The notes: generated from the letters alone by a model not told the origin. A stretch of 64,000 bases of DNA from Alisma plantago-aquatica (GCA_963693085.1 OY856412.1:1122771244-1122835243), one strand, 5' to 3'; positions 1 through 12,578 are shown, counted from the first letter of the stretch. Translations and numbers: made by a program.

Positions 1-1014
1 TCGATCGAGCCGATCGTAGAGGTGCAGAGGAAAATGGTGAGGTAGTCAACTTGGAGCAGGGCGGTGGCGCCGGCCCCCTCAACGCCCAAATCCGGCGGAA
101 ATAGAGAAAGATCGGGGAGAGGTACAGACTTGCGGCTGGGGCTTGGAAGCAGAAGAATAGGATTCTACGGGAGAATAGATGCTTCCTCATCGCCTGTTGC
201 TGGGCTGTGCAAGCTTGGTACTCCTCTGCGGTGGGTGCCAACCTACTGCTACTGCGGGCGCTATAGGGTACGCCAACCCAGCAGCTTGCATCCCAAGGGA
301 AGGTCGGGGCAGCATTCCTGGGGCGCCGTAGATGGTGCTGGAGCAAGGAATCATAGCAAGGTGGTGTGAGGGCTGAGAACAATAGTATGGAGCTAGAGGT
401 TGAAGATGATGTAGGTTGTGGGTGGATAGAGCGAGGGAGGCAGAATTGATGGTGGAGGAGGGTTTACAGAAGTGCCTAGAAGCTTTAAGAACGACTAGGA
501 AGACAAACAAAATGCTAGGAGGCGAGTTGTAACTTGGCAGCAGGAAGAAAGTGGCGGATGAGAAGGGTGTTTCTTATAGGGATGTTTCTAGGGTTTGTGC
601 AAGAGATCGTTGGATGTAGATCGGTCTCCCGAAGATAGAGCATCTTTCGGTTTCGAAAACAAGCAATTAAATCGTGAGATATTCATAAATGAAGCGGGCT
701 GTCTTGTTTCCTTTTTGGACCAAGGTTGAAGGAGGTGATCCGACGGTTGTACTTAGCCTTGTTCTAGCAGGCCAGATTCGACGGCTGGGAAAAAGCAACC
801 TAGGCAAAAATAGCCTTTATTGATAGATTTGCATGTATTTAAACCCTTACTTTTCCAAATTTATTTCCCCTATCAAATAAAGTCTGATGGGTCCCAAAAT
901 TTGACCAGGCATTTCCAAAAATGTCTAGAATATTCTCCTACCCTTAGTTTCCATGTTGGGTTATCAAATTAATAAATATAATTAATAGTTGATAAAGCTT
1001 TGATAATGCATAAC

Positions 1015-1921
1015 TTTTTTTTGTAGGATTAGAGAAATTTTAATTCATCCTGCTCTCTAGTGCAGGCCAAATGAGGTCAAGTTTTACATTGACTTCCATA
1101 CTAAGCCAGCTAGGTTTATTTGAAGCAAAAATACAGGGAATAAAGTTGTGAATGGTGTGTTTTGCTATACCATCAGCAACTTGGTTCAGATTCCTAGGTA
1201 CGTAGAGTACAAGGAGTGGTTTTATTGTTGGTCTGAGGTGTTGAAATTTTCTCCAGTGGGGAAGGAGTAGTGTTGGAGCAGAAGATTCATTGTTCATAAG
1301 TTCGACCTCTTGTTTGGAGTCAGATAGAAGAGGGACATTATTTAGTTTCATTTCCTTAGCCAATTTGCATGCGGCAAGCAGTGCTTGTGTCTCAGCCTTG
1401 AGTACTGAAATAGCGTGAAGTGGGATTCCTTCTCCATGGAGACAATGTCCCGAGCTATCTACTATATGGATGCCAATGGCTGCTCTGCGCGAAGCGACGT
1501 TGAATGAGGCATCTACGAAGATAACCACTTCGTAATTGCTGGTCATGGAGTAGTCCAATTGGGTTTTTTGCTTGCTTCGAGTCTCTGTAGTTGTGAGTTA
1601 CCTGATTGACTTTGTTCTTTCTTTGATGAAAGCAATGCCTGATTGTACATTGGGCAAGAAGTTGTTATGCACCTTGTCATTGCGTAAGTGCCATATGTGC
1701 CAGCATGCGATCTCCAGATGAATATCATTCACGGGGCTGCAGCAAGCCTGGATGATAGTCTGAATCCACTCGTCCTCGTCTAGATCATTGAAACGAGCAG
1801 GGACAGTGAGCCCGTTCCATATTCCACTGACATGCGGGCAGTCCCAGAGACAGTGCAGTAGGGTTTCTGGGTCATTGTTACATAAAGGGCATTCAATGTC
1901 TACATTCAGATGATGGCGCAA
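1015..1921 (-). mobile_element. 5'-truncated LINE insertion with 17-bp target duplication
   Basis: The insertion is flanked by ctttgataatgcataac at 998-1014 and again at 1922-1938. The left edge starts with a run of T (1015-1022), the complement of a poly(A) tail, so the LINE lies on the minus strand and the right edge is its truncated 5' end. The matching region of the sister LTR (about 27041-27059) has the target once and no insert, a built-in empty site. A long target duplication, 3' poly(A) and 5' truncation are hallmarks of target-primed reverse transcription. Confidence 0.95.
1040..1921 (-). pseudogene. LINE ORF2 3' end: zinc-finger-like (zf-RVT) plus RNase H domain
   Basis: Read from 1921 leftward in one frame, the first ~107 residues hold a zf-RVT type module (CPLCNNDPETLLHCLWDCPH, then a W.LRN motif). 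After an in-frame TAA at 1598-1600 the same frame continues through MDYSM into an RNase H domain. The expected acidic residues are visible: D in FVDASFN, E in KAETQAL, D in LLSDSKQ, and D in QVADGIAK. In plant L1-type elements this is the end of ORF2 after the reverse transcriptase. The endonuclease and RT are missing through 5' truncation, so it is a dead fragment. The internal stop may have arisen after insertion. Confidence 0.85.
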
Positions 1922-2130
1922 CTTTGATAATGCATAACAAATTATTTAGAAATCATAAAATACTGGAATTTTAAGTTTCCTCTTATTTATATGTTATCAT
2001 TGATTAGGAAATTTTGTAGTTCAAAATAGAAATCAATATTATTTAAAATGACCTTTTTGCAAGATGTGACCATAAAGGATATGATAATAGGGAAATTGAA
2101 ATTAAATACCTAAAAAATGAGGATGTTACA

Positions 2131-2146
2131 ATCCTCACCCCCTTAA
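2131..2146 (-). other. Polypurine tract of element A
   Basis: Directly inside the 3' LTR edge, the minus strand reads AAGGGGGTGAGGAT just before TGTAACATC. A G-rich purine run at this place primes plus-strand DNA synthesis in LTR retrotransposons. Confidence 0.8.
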
Positions 2147-2166
2147 GAAAATTTCTTCCTCAAAAT

Positions 2167-3162
2167 TTAAGGGTTAAAGAGCTCTAGATATTTCTTTAAC
2201 ATTTCTTCTTTAAGTTCCAAAGTGGCTTCCTCGAGATTGTGGTTTTTCCACAAAACTTTAACTAAAACAATGTCTTTCTTCTTTAATTGCTTTGTCTGGA
2301 TATCAAGAATCCTCAATAGAATCTCTTCATAAGATAAATCTTTCATGATCTCAATAGGTTCACGAGAGAGAATATAGGAACTATATTGAACAAAATTTCT
2401 CAACACAGAAGCATGGAAGACATTATGGATCTGTTCATATGAAGGTGGTAAGGGTAGTCGGTAGGCACTCTCGCCCACCCGATCAAGGATCTCAAACAGG
2501 CCAACATATCTAGCGCTAACTTTGCCTTTTACTTTGGATCTAGCAATAGATTTTATGGGCTTGACTTTTAGGAATACATGATCCCCCACAAGGAACTCTC
2601 TATCAGATCTATGTGCATCAACATACTTCTTTTGCCTATCTTGAGATGCCTTCATTCTTTCCCTAATAAGTGCCACCTGGTCAGTATAAAGTTGTAGTTC
2701 TTCACTTCTTATCAAACTTCTCTCACCAGGCTCATTCTACAGCAGAGGTGACTTGAACGGCCTCCCGTAGAGGGCCTCATATGGTGTCATGCATATACTT
2801 GCATGAAAACTATTATTGTAGGAGAATTCAGAGAGTGGAAGTTACTTCACCCATGAACCGCACCAATCTAGGATACAAGCTCAGAGCATGTGTTCAAGAG
2901 TCTGAATGGTCCTCTCAGACTGACTGTCAGTTTGAGGGTGATAAGCAGTACTAAAGTGAAGCTTGGTACCCAATTCTTCCTAAACTTGTTTCCATAGTTT
3001 AGAAGTGAACTTAGGATATCTGTCAGAAACAATAGAGGTGTGTACTCCATGTAGACGTATGATCTCCTGGATATAAAGCTTTGCCATATCTAAGACGGTA
3101 GTAGTAGTCTTGAATTCCAGGAAATGAGCACATTTTATCAAACGATCCATGATTACCCAAAC
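2167..3162 (-). pseudogene. Element A pol, C-terminal part: integrase core end and chromodomain-like tail
   Basis: Reading leftward from 3162, the integrase core continues (VIMDRLIKCAHF, then the second acidic site in IVSDRYPKFTS) and reaches the glutamate motif HPQTDSQSERTIQTLE near 2900-2960, followed by [19 protein letters not shown]. The last ORF (2167-2715) carries the GDHVFLKV and AYRLPLPP segments of the Gypsy integrase C-terminus and ends in a chromodomain-like tail (VKVLWKNHNLEEATLE...KKYLELF). Several stops and frame changes occur between 2716 and 3000, so the protein is broken. The N-terminal half of this integrase lies beyond the solo LTR, at 6086-6463. Confidence 0.85.
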
Positions 3163-6080
3163 TGTTATGACCCCACCTTCCGGTAACCCCCAATTAAGGG
3201 AGACCGAGAGGTCGAAGCCGCACACATAATTTCCAGATCAAAGGTTCAGAAATTAGTTGATAACAATTATTAAATTCTACTAAACTATATTGAAAAGTTG
3301 TAATAAATAAATTTTTTGCATACCTTTGAAAATTTTGGATTTCTACACTTCTATCCAGAACTGGGACTAATCTAACTAATCCTTCTTGAACTTTAATTCA
3401 TGTATTTCACAATATGACGAATTATTGTTTGTCCTTTTGGTTTTGTACCTAAAACTACCTAAAACGCCGACAAACAAAATGTCGGTCAGCCAAGGCTGGT
3501 ATGTGGGGGAAACACTAATCTTGCAATTATCCATAACAATGTATTGCAATCAATTACAGTTTAACAAATAATTTTACAGTTTAAATATAACTGCGTGATC
3601 CATGTATATCATATCCCCTGTGATGTCCCTGTAGTGGACCTGGATACTACCTTCCTTATGGTAGATTCCTCTTTATACCCCTCATGATCCCACCTAACAG
3701 GTTGATCAGTTTCTAGGGTTGAGTCACATGGTACTACTCGTAGGTAGCTCACTCCTTAACTCATGGCATGCTATGAGTCTCATGGCACTGCACGTGTGTA
3801 GCCCAGTTTCTAACTCATGATAACCTAGACCTTGCTCTAGGTTACCCTTTTTAGCCTTTTCATAGCCACAGGGGTGGACTCGGATCTAAGCAAGTTATAT
3901 GTATACATTTATAGTGATATTCATAGTCACTCTATAGTTGCATCAAATAAAGACATCCAACAATTAATTTCAAGCAACCGATAAATACCTTGAAAATCCT
4001 CGACAAACTAACTCGGAGTATTCATAAGCGTAACCACATACCTATATTTGCAAATTTGGATACAAAATCAACTATGTAGAGAGAGAAAATCCAAATAAGC
4101 AAGAAAAGTGCATAGAAACCCTGAAATAAAAGTACAAATTTCCTTTTATTAATATTTACACAATTTGATCATATTCCTTAGGGTTTCTATTCCAATTTTA
4201 GGGTTTCCATGGAAATTAGGGTTTTGCCTCCATTCTTAGTTATTAAGAACCCTAATTCATCAAATCTACTTAAAACATTTAAATTCTCTCATTTCAATAT
4301 TCCTAATAGTATTAGGATCATTATTTAGTAATTTACTTCCTTAATCCAAAATATCATGGTTTTCCTCTTCTTTAAATTCTCTCATTTCAATATTCCTAAT
4401 AGTATATTATTCTTCATTTATGGATTAAAACCCTAAAACTACTAACTTTGTATACAAAATGGATGAAAACTCTATATTACTAATCAACATGTTAATACCT
4501 TTCAAATTAACCTATTAATCTTCAAAGATGCACCCTTTATATACAATTAGGGTTTCTAATTACTTTTTAATGCACTTTTCTATCAAATTATCTAATTACT
4601 TTTTAATGCACTTTTCTATCAAATTAAAGAACTTTTGCAAAAAGAAATAGAACCAAGTTCTCAAATTATTTTTATCAGGTTCCTTGTATTTTTTTACACA
4701 ACTTTTATGTATAAAGTTTCTTCATATGAGATTCCTAGCGATCTCTATTAATTTTGCAAAGAAAAACTATTTTATTGATTATTCGATTAGAGAAAGATAA
4801 TTACCAGATTTCTTCGACTGCACGATCAATGTGTCACTGGTCCGCACTTCGATCTAACACTCCACATTGATCGTTCCCACTATCCCAATAGCGCGCGTGG
4901 TTGGTAGCTGTCGATCGTCGGATCGCGCTCGGGTCCGGAATGGATTCTAATCCAATGCTTCGCGTTAACGTGCTCCACTCACTCGAGCAAGTCAGGCGCG
5001 CTGCTCAGGGAGTGTTGGATCTTGTGCAGTACACTATGGTCCTCAATCCCATGGTTACTGCTAGTTGTTCTCCTCCCTTCCCTTGTCTTGAAAGCGTGGT
5101 GGCACCACGATGGTCCTTCGCCGGAGCAAGTCCAATAGGGCAAGAGAGAGGGTGTGGGGGCTTACGGAGTGGCCGCTTAAGATCGCTAGGGTGTGAGGAC
5201 TCGAGCGATGGTATATGTATAGGGTGTAGAGGGTCCCCTTTAGGGTTTCTGATCCCACCACTACTACTATCTTCATCCCAATTGGACATTTTGTGTATAC
5301 GCAAGGAAAGCCAGCCAACCTTGGGTTGAGAAGATTCCTCTCCCTCTCCCAGTCTCATTGAAGAGGTTTCCAAAAGTGCAAAAGCACTAGATCGCGAGAA
5401 AAGCGATGGGGGAAATTCCCCTGTAACCATGCTACAGTCCCAGTTCTACTGGAACTCAATGATAGGCAGTTCCAGTTGGATCAAGATCCAATGGCCAGTA
5501 ATGCTCGCACAGCCAAATAAGGAAAATGATTTCCTAAATTCCAAGATAAAACCATATTTAAGGAATTCTTGAAAAAAAATAACTCCTAAATCATAATTCC
5601 TTTTTAATTCAAATTTTAAGGGAACCTTGTTTATGCTTTTATCTCCCATCTAGCAAAAAATTGAGATCATTATCTCAGGAAAATGATTCCTTTTCTTCAT
5701 TTGTAAGAAAACAACTATTTATTCATATTTTCCTCATATTTTCTATTTCCTTTGCCATTCTATTTTTATCCTGAGTTCCTTGAACACCAAGGAACCTTAA
5801 TATTTCGAAATTCTATTTTAGAAAATATTCCTTAGCCTTTTTATCTTCTTTTATTTATTTTCTTATGTATTTCTTTATTCAATTAAATTCCTTTTTCATT
5901 TCTTTTTCTTTTTCTTTCAATTGGGTTTAATGGCCAATAAGGCCCATCAAGAAAGCATACAAGGCTATCATACACGAAATTCATTCAAATCAACTCATCA
6001 AATCAATCATTGATTTCATTTATATTTTTAAAAGAGATTTACAAATCTCATTACATGCTTTAGATAATGGGGTTATAACA
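3163..6080. mobile_element. Solo LTR (2.9 kb) inserted in element A integrase
   Basis: The ends are TGTTATGACCCC and GGGGTTATAACA, a 12-bp imperfect inverted repeat with TG..CA borders. A perfect 5-bp duplication CAAAC flanks it (3158-3162 and 6081-6085). Removing it rejoins the integrase frame of element A (VVCVI from the right, WVIMDR from the left). It holds no pol domain, no internal LTR pair and no gene; the ORFs at 4901-5430 overlap on both strands and look like chance frames in a GC-richer part. A lone LTR is what unequal recombination between two LTRs leaves. Orientation cannot be fixed without the internal region. Copies of TTAGGGTTT occur near 4180-4220 and 4550. Confidence 0.85.
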
Positions 6081-6932
6081 CAAACAACATCAAATCCCTT
6101 CTGAGACTTGGGAAAACCAATGATAAAGTCCATGGTTATTTTATCCCACTTCCATTCAGGGATTTCTAGTGGTTGTAACAAACCTCCAGGTCTCTGATGT
6201 TCAGTTTTCACCTACTGACAAGTGAGGCACTTAGACACAAACTCTTCTATGTGTCTCTTCATGCCTTCCCACCAGAAGGCTCTCTTTAGGTCCTGGTACA
6301 TCTTTGTAGAACCTAGATGAATTGTATACTTTGTCCCATGTGCCTCTAACAGAACCTTCTGTTGTAACTCAGGTGTAGGTACCCATAATCTATCCTTCAT
6401 CAAGATCTCACCATCCTTTCCTTTAGACAGATTAATGTTACCCTTCTGTAGTTGCCCAAGCATTCGAGGAAGGTCAGCGCTATCTTGTTGTGCTTGTAGT
6501 ATTGCAGAAGTCCAATCTGGCTATATTGTGAGATGTTCCATCATTAACTCCACCTCTTTAAGCTATGGTCTCCATTCTGTCAAACTCAACATCATCTTCC
6601 ATTCATCAATAATGGCTGCTGCATTGACCACTTCCTTCTTTCTGCTCAAGGCGTCAGCACCACGTTGGCTTTTCTAGGATGATAAGAGATAATGAAGTCG
6701 TAGTCCTTCAAGAACTCAATCCATCGGTGTTGCCTCATGTTTAGATCTTTCTGACTCAGAATATACTTGAGACTCTTATGATCACAGAAAATCTCAAATT
6801 GTGTACCATACAAGTAATGTCTCCAGATCTTCAATGCGTACACGATAGCTTCCAACTCCAGATCATGAGTGGGGTAGTTCTCTTCATGGGGTTTTAGTTG
6901 TCTAGATGCATAAGCTATGACTCTACCATTGT
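6081..6932 (-). pseudogene. Element A pol, middle part: RNase H and integrase N-terminus
   Basis: Starting at the element B junction (6932), the frame reads [20 protein letters not shown] and [20 protein letters not shown], the classic Gypsy RNase H, ending near 6646. After a degraded linker, 6212-6463 carries the integrase zinc-binding region (H in EAHGTKYTIHLGSTK, CLTCQ). An in-frame stop follows CLTCQ at 6212, and the frame resumes with [25 protein letters not shown] (first catalytic Asp) up to the solo LTR at 6080. The RNase H start (SDTSKLGSGCVLQQ) lies on the far side of element B at about 21260-21300. Confidence 0.85.
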
Positions 6933-9900
6933 TGTGGGCTCCGAACCGGAAATCACAAAATAAATTCAGCGGAAGCATTCGATTAACAGTGAAATACGAA
7001 AAATCACTAAAAATTTAAAACTTTTTAAGATAAGATCTTGAAACCATGAAACTTCTTTATAAGAAACAAGATAAATAGTTTATATCTCTATTAAATCACC
7101 TATTGAGTGATTATATTCAACCAGATGCAAAATCTCGAGATTAAATACCAAAATCTCAGACCTTCAGACTCCTAGGACCTGAGAGTACAGAGACGATATA
7201 AGACTAACTAACTACATGACTTGACAGTCAGTATCTCCACTTGAGATTCACCGCTGCCCCTTGTGTTGCTACTGTTGATATTGTTCACCTGCATATTGGT
7301 TCTTTCGTCCTCGGCGTCCACCTAAAAAGTTGAAATCTACGGAGTGAGACAATTTTAAATAATTGTCCCAGTGAGAGTTATAACTCTCCGCCCGAAGCTT
7401 TATTATAGCAAACAAAGAACAACATAAGCAATATAAGCTTTAAGATAATCAACAACAGATTTGACATTTAAGTAAAGCAACTGCATTAAAGAATATAAAG
7501 AACATGTATTCTAATATAAACAGTGTAGCATCAATCATTGTGTCTCGTAGTTCAACCTAAGCAGATATGCTACGCGGTTCATTAAGTTTTACAAACATTA
7601 TTATGCCCTGCGGAGATGAGGTATACCGCTCATACTCCAACCGATCACTATTAAGTCACATCGGTATCATACATAGGTCATCAAAAGAGTCAGATTCTTA
7701 TGACCTCATCTTCCTCAGTTAGTGTGAGGATCAACATGCAGGACATCTCATGTCTCTGCTAAAATAACTTACCAGGGTATTCTGGCACTTCACTATTAGA
7801 GTCACAGTGGCATTCTGTACTTTCTTCGCCATCGAATGATCTCTTATTTATCTCTCACCGATGCGGTATTTACAGATTTCCTCGAGAGATTTGTGGTACA
7901 TCACCCCGGCATAAACATATAGTGAAGAGTTGATAGATTAAGGTACATCTACATCAATTCCTACACTAGGATGTAAGGATATTCACGTCCATATTCCCCC
8001 ACATACTCAAAAGTATGTGATCCAGGAGTTCCCTTAGGAAAACCTGTTTCACCATCATTTAGCTTATGACAATAATGGATCTATGATCAGGGCTCTACAT
8101 GGTATGATTATAATTGATTATTTAAGTACATTTCAGTATTCTTTTAACATCAAGTATGTTTCCAAGCATTTAATTATTTAAACAATGCTATAACAGAGGA
8201 ATACTAAATGTATTAAGTTTAACTCACATCAGTTATCAAATGGATATTAATTCTTAATCATTCCATTATTATGATTCAAGATTAGGGGTGTTTAAACCCT
8301 CAATTCATCATAAGTCATCTAATCAACATGACCTTGATGCTGCTCATGGCTCTTATAGCCCATTAATCTCATATGTTGCCACTTTAGCTTGGACAACATA
8401 TTATATATCACTATTCATAAAACCTATAACATGCTTTCAGTGAATATGATATCATAACCCTTACCTGGCTTATGATCATTCTCTTATAAGAACCTGCATG
8501 GTTACTTCAATTGATAATAATAAACAATTCATTTCCAGATTAGCAATTTATAAAGCAGGAAAATCTTTTCAAATCAAGGGTTGTACCTTCATGCCTTCAC
8601 TTAAGGCTAGGTTCCCTTATTATCATCAGTTAGGGTTATTCAATCTCTTTCATTATGACTAGGAATAATGATTCCTCATCTCATACTTTTAATTATAAAG
8701 AATCATGCTTAAAAGCATAACCTGGAATTAGGGTTTATTGTACATTTCATCATCCCTCCCTCAATTAGGGTTTATTATTCCCATTACATGCATTTCCCTA
8801 GAATTAGGGTTTACTATTCACTTCATGGCGAATTGAGCTCATAGCATCACCATGTATGAAATTATCATCATTGATGCCCTCAAATTAGGTTAAGATTCAT
8901 CAATCATCATAATTAGGGTTTCCATGATCTCACCTTAATGGATCATACCCTAATCATGTACATTCTTACATATTAAAGGTTTGTTAATTGATTCTAAATC
9001 ATATTAGGAACCTTCTCTCTCCTCTCACTACTAGGTGATGTTTACATCTTCCTAGATTAGGTTAGGTCATTTTAACTCAATCACATAGGTTAAGTCACCA
9101 CTTATCATGTCCTTAGGGTTTGCTTAACCAAGGGGTGTTGACTACTTGAACCCTTCATAAGTACCTTGATAACATTTATCATTAGTCATGACATGGTTCA
9201 ATCTACTAATTACTTAACCCCTTAATGTCTTTAGGTATCATTAGGGTTTAGGTTAGACAACCATTGGACCATCTAAGCCTTCAAGGCATTAAGAAATCTT
9301 AACCCTAAAAGTCCCCAAACGATTACGCACTTCAACCTCCAAATGGTTTTGAAACTGTTTGGAAGGGTTGACCGTTTGGACACTTTGACCTTCAAGACCA
9401 CATGACACTCAAGACTGTTTGACCTTAAATGGTCTTGAAATGGTTTGATCATGTTGACCGTTTGGACATGGTTGACCTTGAAACTGTTTGATCAAACTGC
9501 ATGACCAAACTGCATGACCAAACCGCATGAGCAAAACCGCATGAGCTCCAAACAGTTTTGAAACCGTTTGAGCCCAAACGGTCTTGAGACCGTTTGGACT
9601 CAAATGGTCTTGAGACCGTTTGGTCCAAACGCCTCAAAACGGCATGGACCTAGAAAGTGCATCAACACTTGCAATCGATTAGGGTTTTCAATGTTGAACC
9701 CCTCAATTGTCCTCATATGTGTTAGCCATTTATCAATTGAGTCAATTAGGGTTATCCTTAACCAATTGGACACTCAATTGACCCTCAATTGATAGCCAAT
9801 TAGGGTTGAGACTGATTGAATTAGGGTTTGTATTCGATTAACCATGAACATTGATCAACATGGATCTAATTGAAGTTGAACCCATAAATTGTCATCCAAT

Positions 9901-11689
9901 TGGGTCCCAAATTGGCCCAACCGGTCTTGAGATCGATTGGACATCCTCCAAATGGTCTTGAGACCATTTTCCCAAAGTCTCATCAATATCTAAGTTTATT
10001 TGTTAAGGGTTGAACCCTAATTAGGTCTAAAATCAGCACTTTCAATTATTTCAACAACCTATTGTGATTGGACCTTCAATTGATTAAATTTCCTTAACCC
10101 TAGACCTCCAAACGGTCTTGGGTGGTCACCAAATGGTCTTGAGACCGTTTGGGTGAATCCCAAATGGTTTTGAAACCGTTTGGGCCACTCAACCCAAACT
10201 TCAACGAAATTGGTCCTTGAAATCATCAATTGAACCTGATTGGGGTTTAGAGGATTGAAGTACCTTCAACTTGTGATTTGTTTGCAATTAGATTATGATT
10301 CTTTGTAGATGATTAATTCAATATGTGTTCAGCAGACCTCTATACGGTCTTCTTTTGGTCAAACTTTCCAAACGGTCTTGGAGATCGTTTGAATCTAAAC
10401 GGTCTTGCAAACCGCATGAAATCAAACAGTCTTGGGATCGTTCGATTTCAAACGGTCTTGCAAACCGTTTAGACCAAATGGTCTAAGGTCATTTGGTAAA
10501 GTTACCTAGGAAATCACGCCCATCATCTTCAACCTTAGATCAGGTCGGTTACTTCGTGGTTTTACTTGCAAAAGTGCAAGGAAGAGTGGGGAAGAAGAAG
10601 AACTAACTACTAATTGCAAGAACAAGGATATGCATAAGAAAGCAACAGGTTTAGAGTTATAAAACCCACCTTACGGTCATTCCTAGAGCTTCAAGATTCC
10701 AAGATTTCAAGCCTTTAATGGGAACTTGAGCTCCACAGGTCGGCCAAAGGTGTTTCTCCAAGGAAAGGTTGGGAAAGATCGGCTAGAAAGAAAGAGCTAA
10801 GTAAGAAAATCATAAAACCAACCTTGTAACCCAACTTCCTCCATGAATCTGAGCAAGACGATGGTCTCTTATTACCCTAGAAGAAGTTGGTCGATCACCT
10901 CTACTCCAGAGCTCTGCCTTCAGTCGGTTTAGCAAGGGGATAAGTGATGGAAGTGAAGAAACGGTCATTTAGTTATAAAGGATTGATGACTATATACCTT
11001 AGGGGGTATTTCCATGATAATGATAACTATTTCTCTTATTCTCATCTAGGTCCCTCCCCCTTTTAGGTACGTACTTCCTCCTTATTTATAAAGCAAAACT
11101 CCTTCTAAAACCAAGGACTAAAGGCAAAGAAGGTCAACTTACTACTAAGGTTCACATATAAAAGGGTTATTATACTTATAACTTGATTATTCAATTACAG
11201 GGGTGTTCCTTATTATATGTTTATTCAAATAAAGTGCCCCATTCATCATCATTACTCTAAATGATGTGAAGGGTCATAAAAGATATTCTAGAAGGTGTAT
11301 TTTACAAGTTGCACCCCACATTTTGGGTAAATTGCATTTTACACCAAAATTAGGGTTTTAAGTACAAGGATTGCTCCACAAGCTGCATCTCAGTGCCCAA
11401 GCTTGGGGAATCCATCATACTTCATCATATTTATTCTTATGATGTCTCAACATCAAAGGAAAATCTTAATATGTGTAATTTTGCAAGTTAACCCTTCGAA
11501 TTGGGTAAATTGCACATAGGTCCCCGTATTACAAAACAATACTACAACATTGTTTAAAAAGGACAGAAAATGGAAACTTATGTTCCTCTGGCACTTTAAT
11601 TACATGCCACAAGATAATCACAAGTATCAAATTACATAATTAAGCAAAACACCTAGCGTTAGTTCATAACCCAAGTCAGGGATGTTACA
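6933..11689 (-). repeat. 3' LTR of element B
   Basis: Begins TGTGGGCTCCGAACCGG and ends AGGGATGTTACA on the plus strand, matching 16526-21256 along its whole length with scattered substitutions and small indels. It contains two clusters of inverted-repeat motifs (about 9340-9650 and 9910-10500) and repeated TTAGGGTTT words between 8720 and 9830. No coding region is supported; ORFs on both strands at 9409-9792 are shadows of the palindromic repeats. Confidence 0.93.
9340..10500. repeat. Clustered palindromic motif AAACGGTCTTGAGACCGTTT in the B 3' LTR
   Basis: Many copies of a near-palindrome of about 20 bp, in full (for example near 9577) or as half sites such as AAACGGTCTTG, CAAACCGTTT and variants with TTTTGAAA at the centre. 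They are spaced irregularly over about 1.1 kb, with a gap near 9660-9910. The same set is present in the other LTR at about 18930-20070. Each full copy could form a small hairpin or be read by a dimeric DNA-binding protein. The function is unknown. Confidence 0.75.
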
Positions 11690-11706
11690 AATTATCCACC
11701 CCTTAC
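11690..11706 (-). other. Polypurine tract of element B
   Basis: On the minus strand AAGGGGTGGATAATT lies immediately before the 3' LTR start TGTAACATCCC, the normal place of the plus-strand primer. Confidence 0.75.
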
Positions 11707-11729
11707 AAGGATTTCGTCCCCGAAATCAA

Positions 11730-12578
11730 CAAAACATATTAAGAGAAAAGAGCAGGGTATTTCCTTATCATCTCTTCCTCTAGTTCCCAAGTGGCTTCTT
11801 CAACACCACAGTGATTCTAGAGGACTTTCACAAGACTTATCTCTTTCTTTTTCAGCTTTTTAATCCTATTATCAAGGATTGACACTGGTCCTTCCTCATA
11901 TGTTATATCATCATTCAATTCTACCTCCATAGGTTGTAGAACTGATTCGGTATCAGGGTGACATTTCCTCAGCATGGAAATGTGAAACACATGATGTAAC
12001 CTCTGTAACTCTGGTGGCAACTCTAGTCTATAGGCTACCTTTCTAACCCGTTCAATGATTGGATAAGGCCCCATAAACCTCGGAGCTAACTTCCCTTTCC
12101 TTCCAAATCTCAGAATTCCCTTCCAAGGTGAGACCTTGAGGTACACTCTGTCTCCAACCTGGAACTCTAAGGGTCTACGACGTCTATCAGCATATGACTT
12201 ATGCCTATCCTATGCAGTCTTAATTTGTTGTTGTATTACTTTAATCTTTTCTGTGGTTTGGTGCACAAGATCAGGACCTAAAAGCTGATGTTCACCGGTT
12301 TCATACCAACATAAGGGTGATCTACAATGTCTACCATAAAAAGCTTCATAAGGTGCCATGTCAATGCTATGTTGATAGCTATTGTTATAGGCAAATTCTA
12401 TTAAGCTTAGGTGTAGATCCCAACTTCCTGTAAACTGGAGAACACATGCTCTGAGCAAGTCTTCCAAGGTCTGTGTAGTCCTTTCCGACTGTCCATCAGT
12501 TTGTGGATGAAAGGTTGTACTAAACCTTAACTGTGTGCCTAAAGCTCTGTGTAGCTGTTCCCAAAAATGACTCATAAA
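11730..12578 (-). pseudogene. Element B pol: integrase C-terminal half and chromodomain-like tail
   Basis: From 12578 leftward the frame reads FMSHFWEQLH, then the catalytic Glu motif HPQTDGQSERTTQTLEDL, YNNSYQHSIDMAPYEAFYG, a stop after QQQIKTA, then GDRVYLKVSPWKG, the HVFHISMLRK segment and SLVKVL. An in-frame TAG then replaces one residue before NHCGVEEATWELEEEM, the chromodomain-like tail. The breaks here are in-frame stops, not frameshifts, so decay is by point mutation. This part binds integrase to target chromatin in chromoviruses. Confidence 0.85.

Larger units (their letters stand above)
1..2130 (-). repeat. 3' LTR of element A (partial, with LINE inserted)
   Basis: After removing the LINE insertion, bases 1-2130 align end to end with 26044-27250 of the 5' LTR. 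The right edge is GGATGTTACA, followed by a pyrimidine-rich stretch that is the polypurine tract on the element strand. The left half of the LTR lies before the window. Small substitutions are scattered along the alignment, so the two LTRs have had time to diverge. ORFs called on both strands here are not genes. Confidence 0.9.

Noticed and set aside
4901..5430. 142-codon ORF in the solo LTR as a gene
   Set aside because: An equally long frame exists on the opposite strand, and it lies inside an LTR with exact borders and target duplication.
8590..10000. Telomere-like TTAGGG/CCCTAA words as an interstitial telomere array
   Set aside because: The words are isolated and irregularly spaced; there is no tandem run of TTTAGGG.
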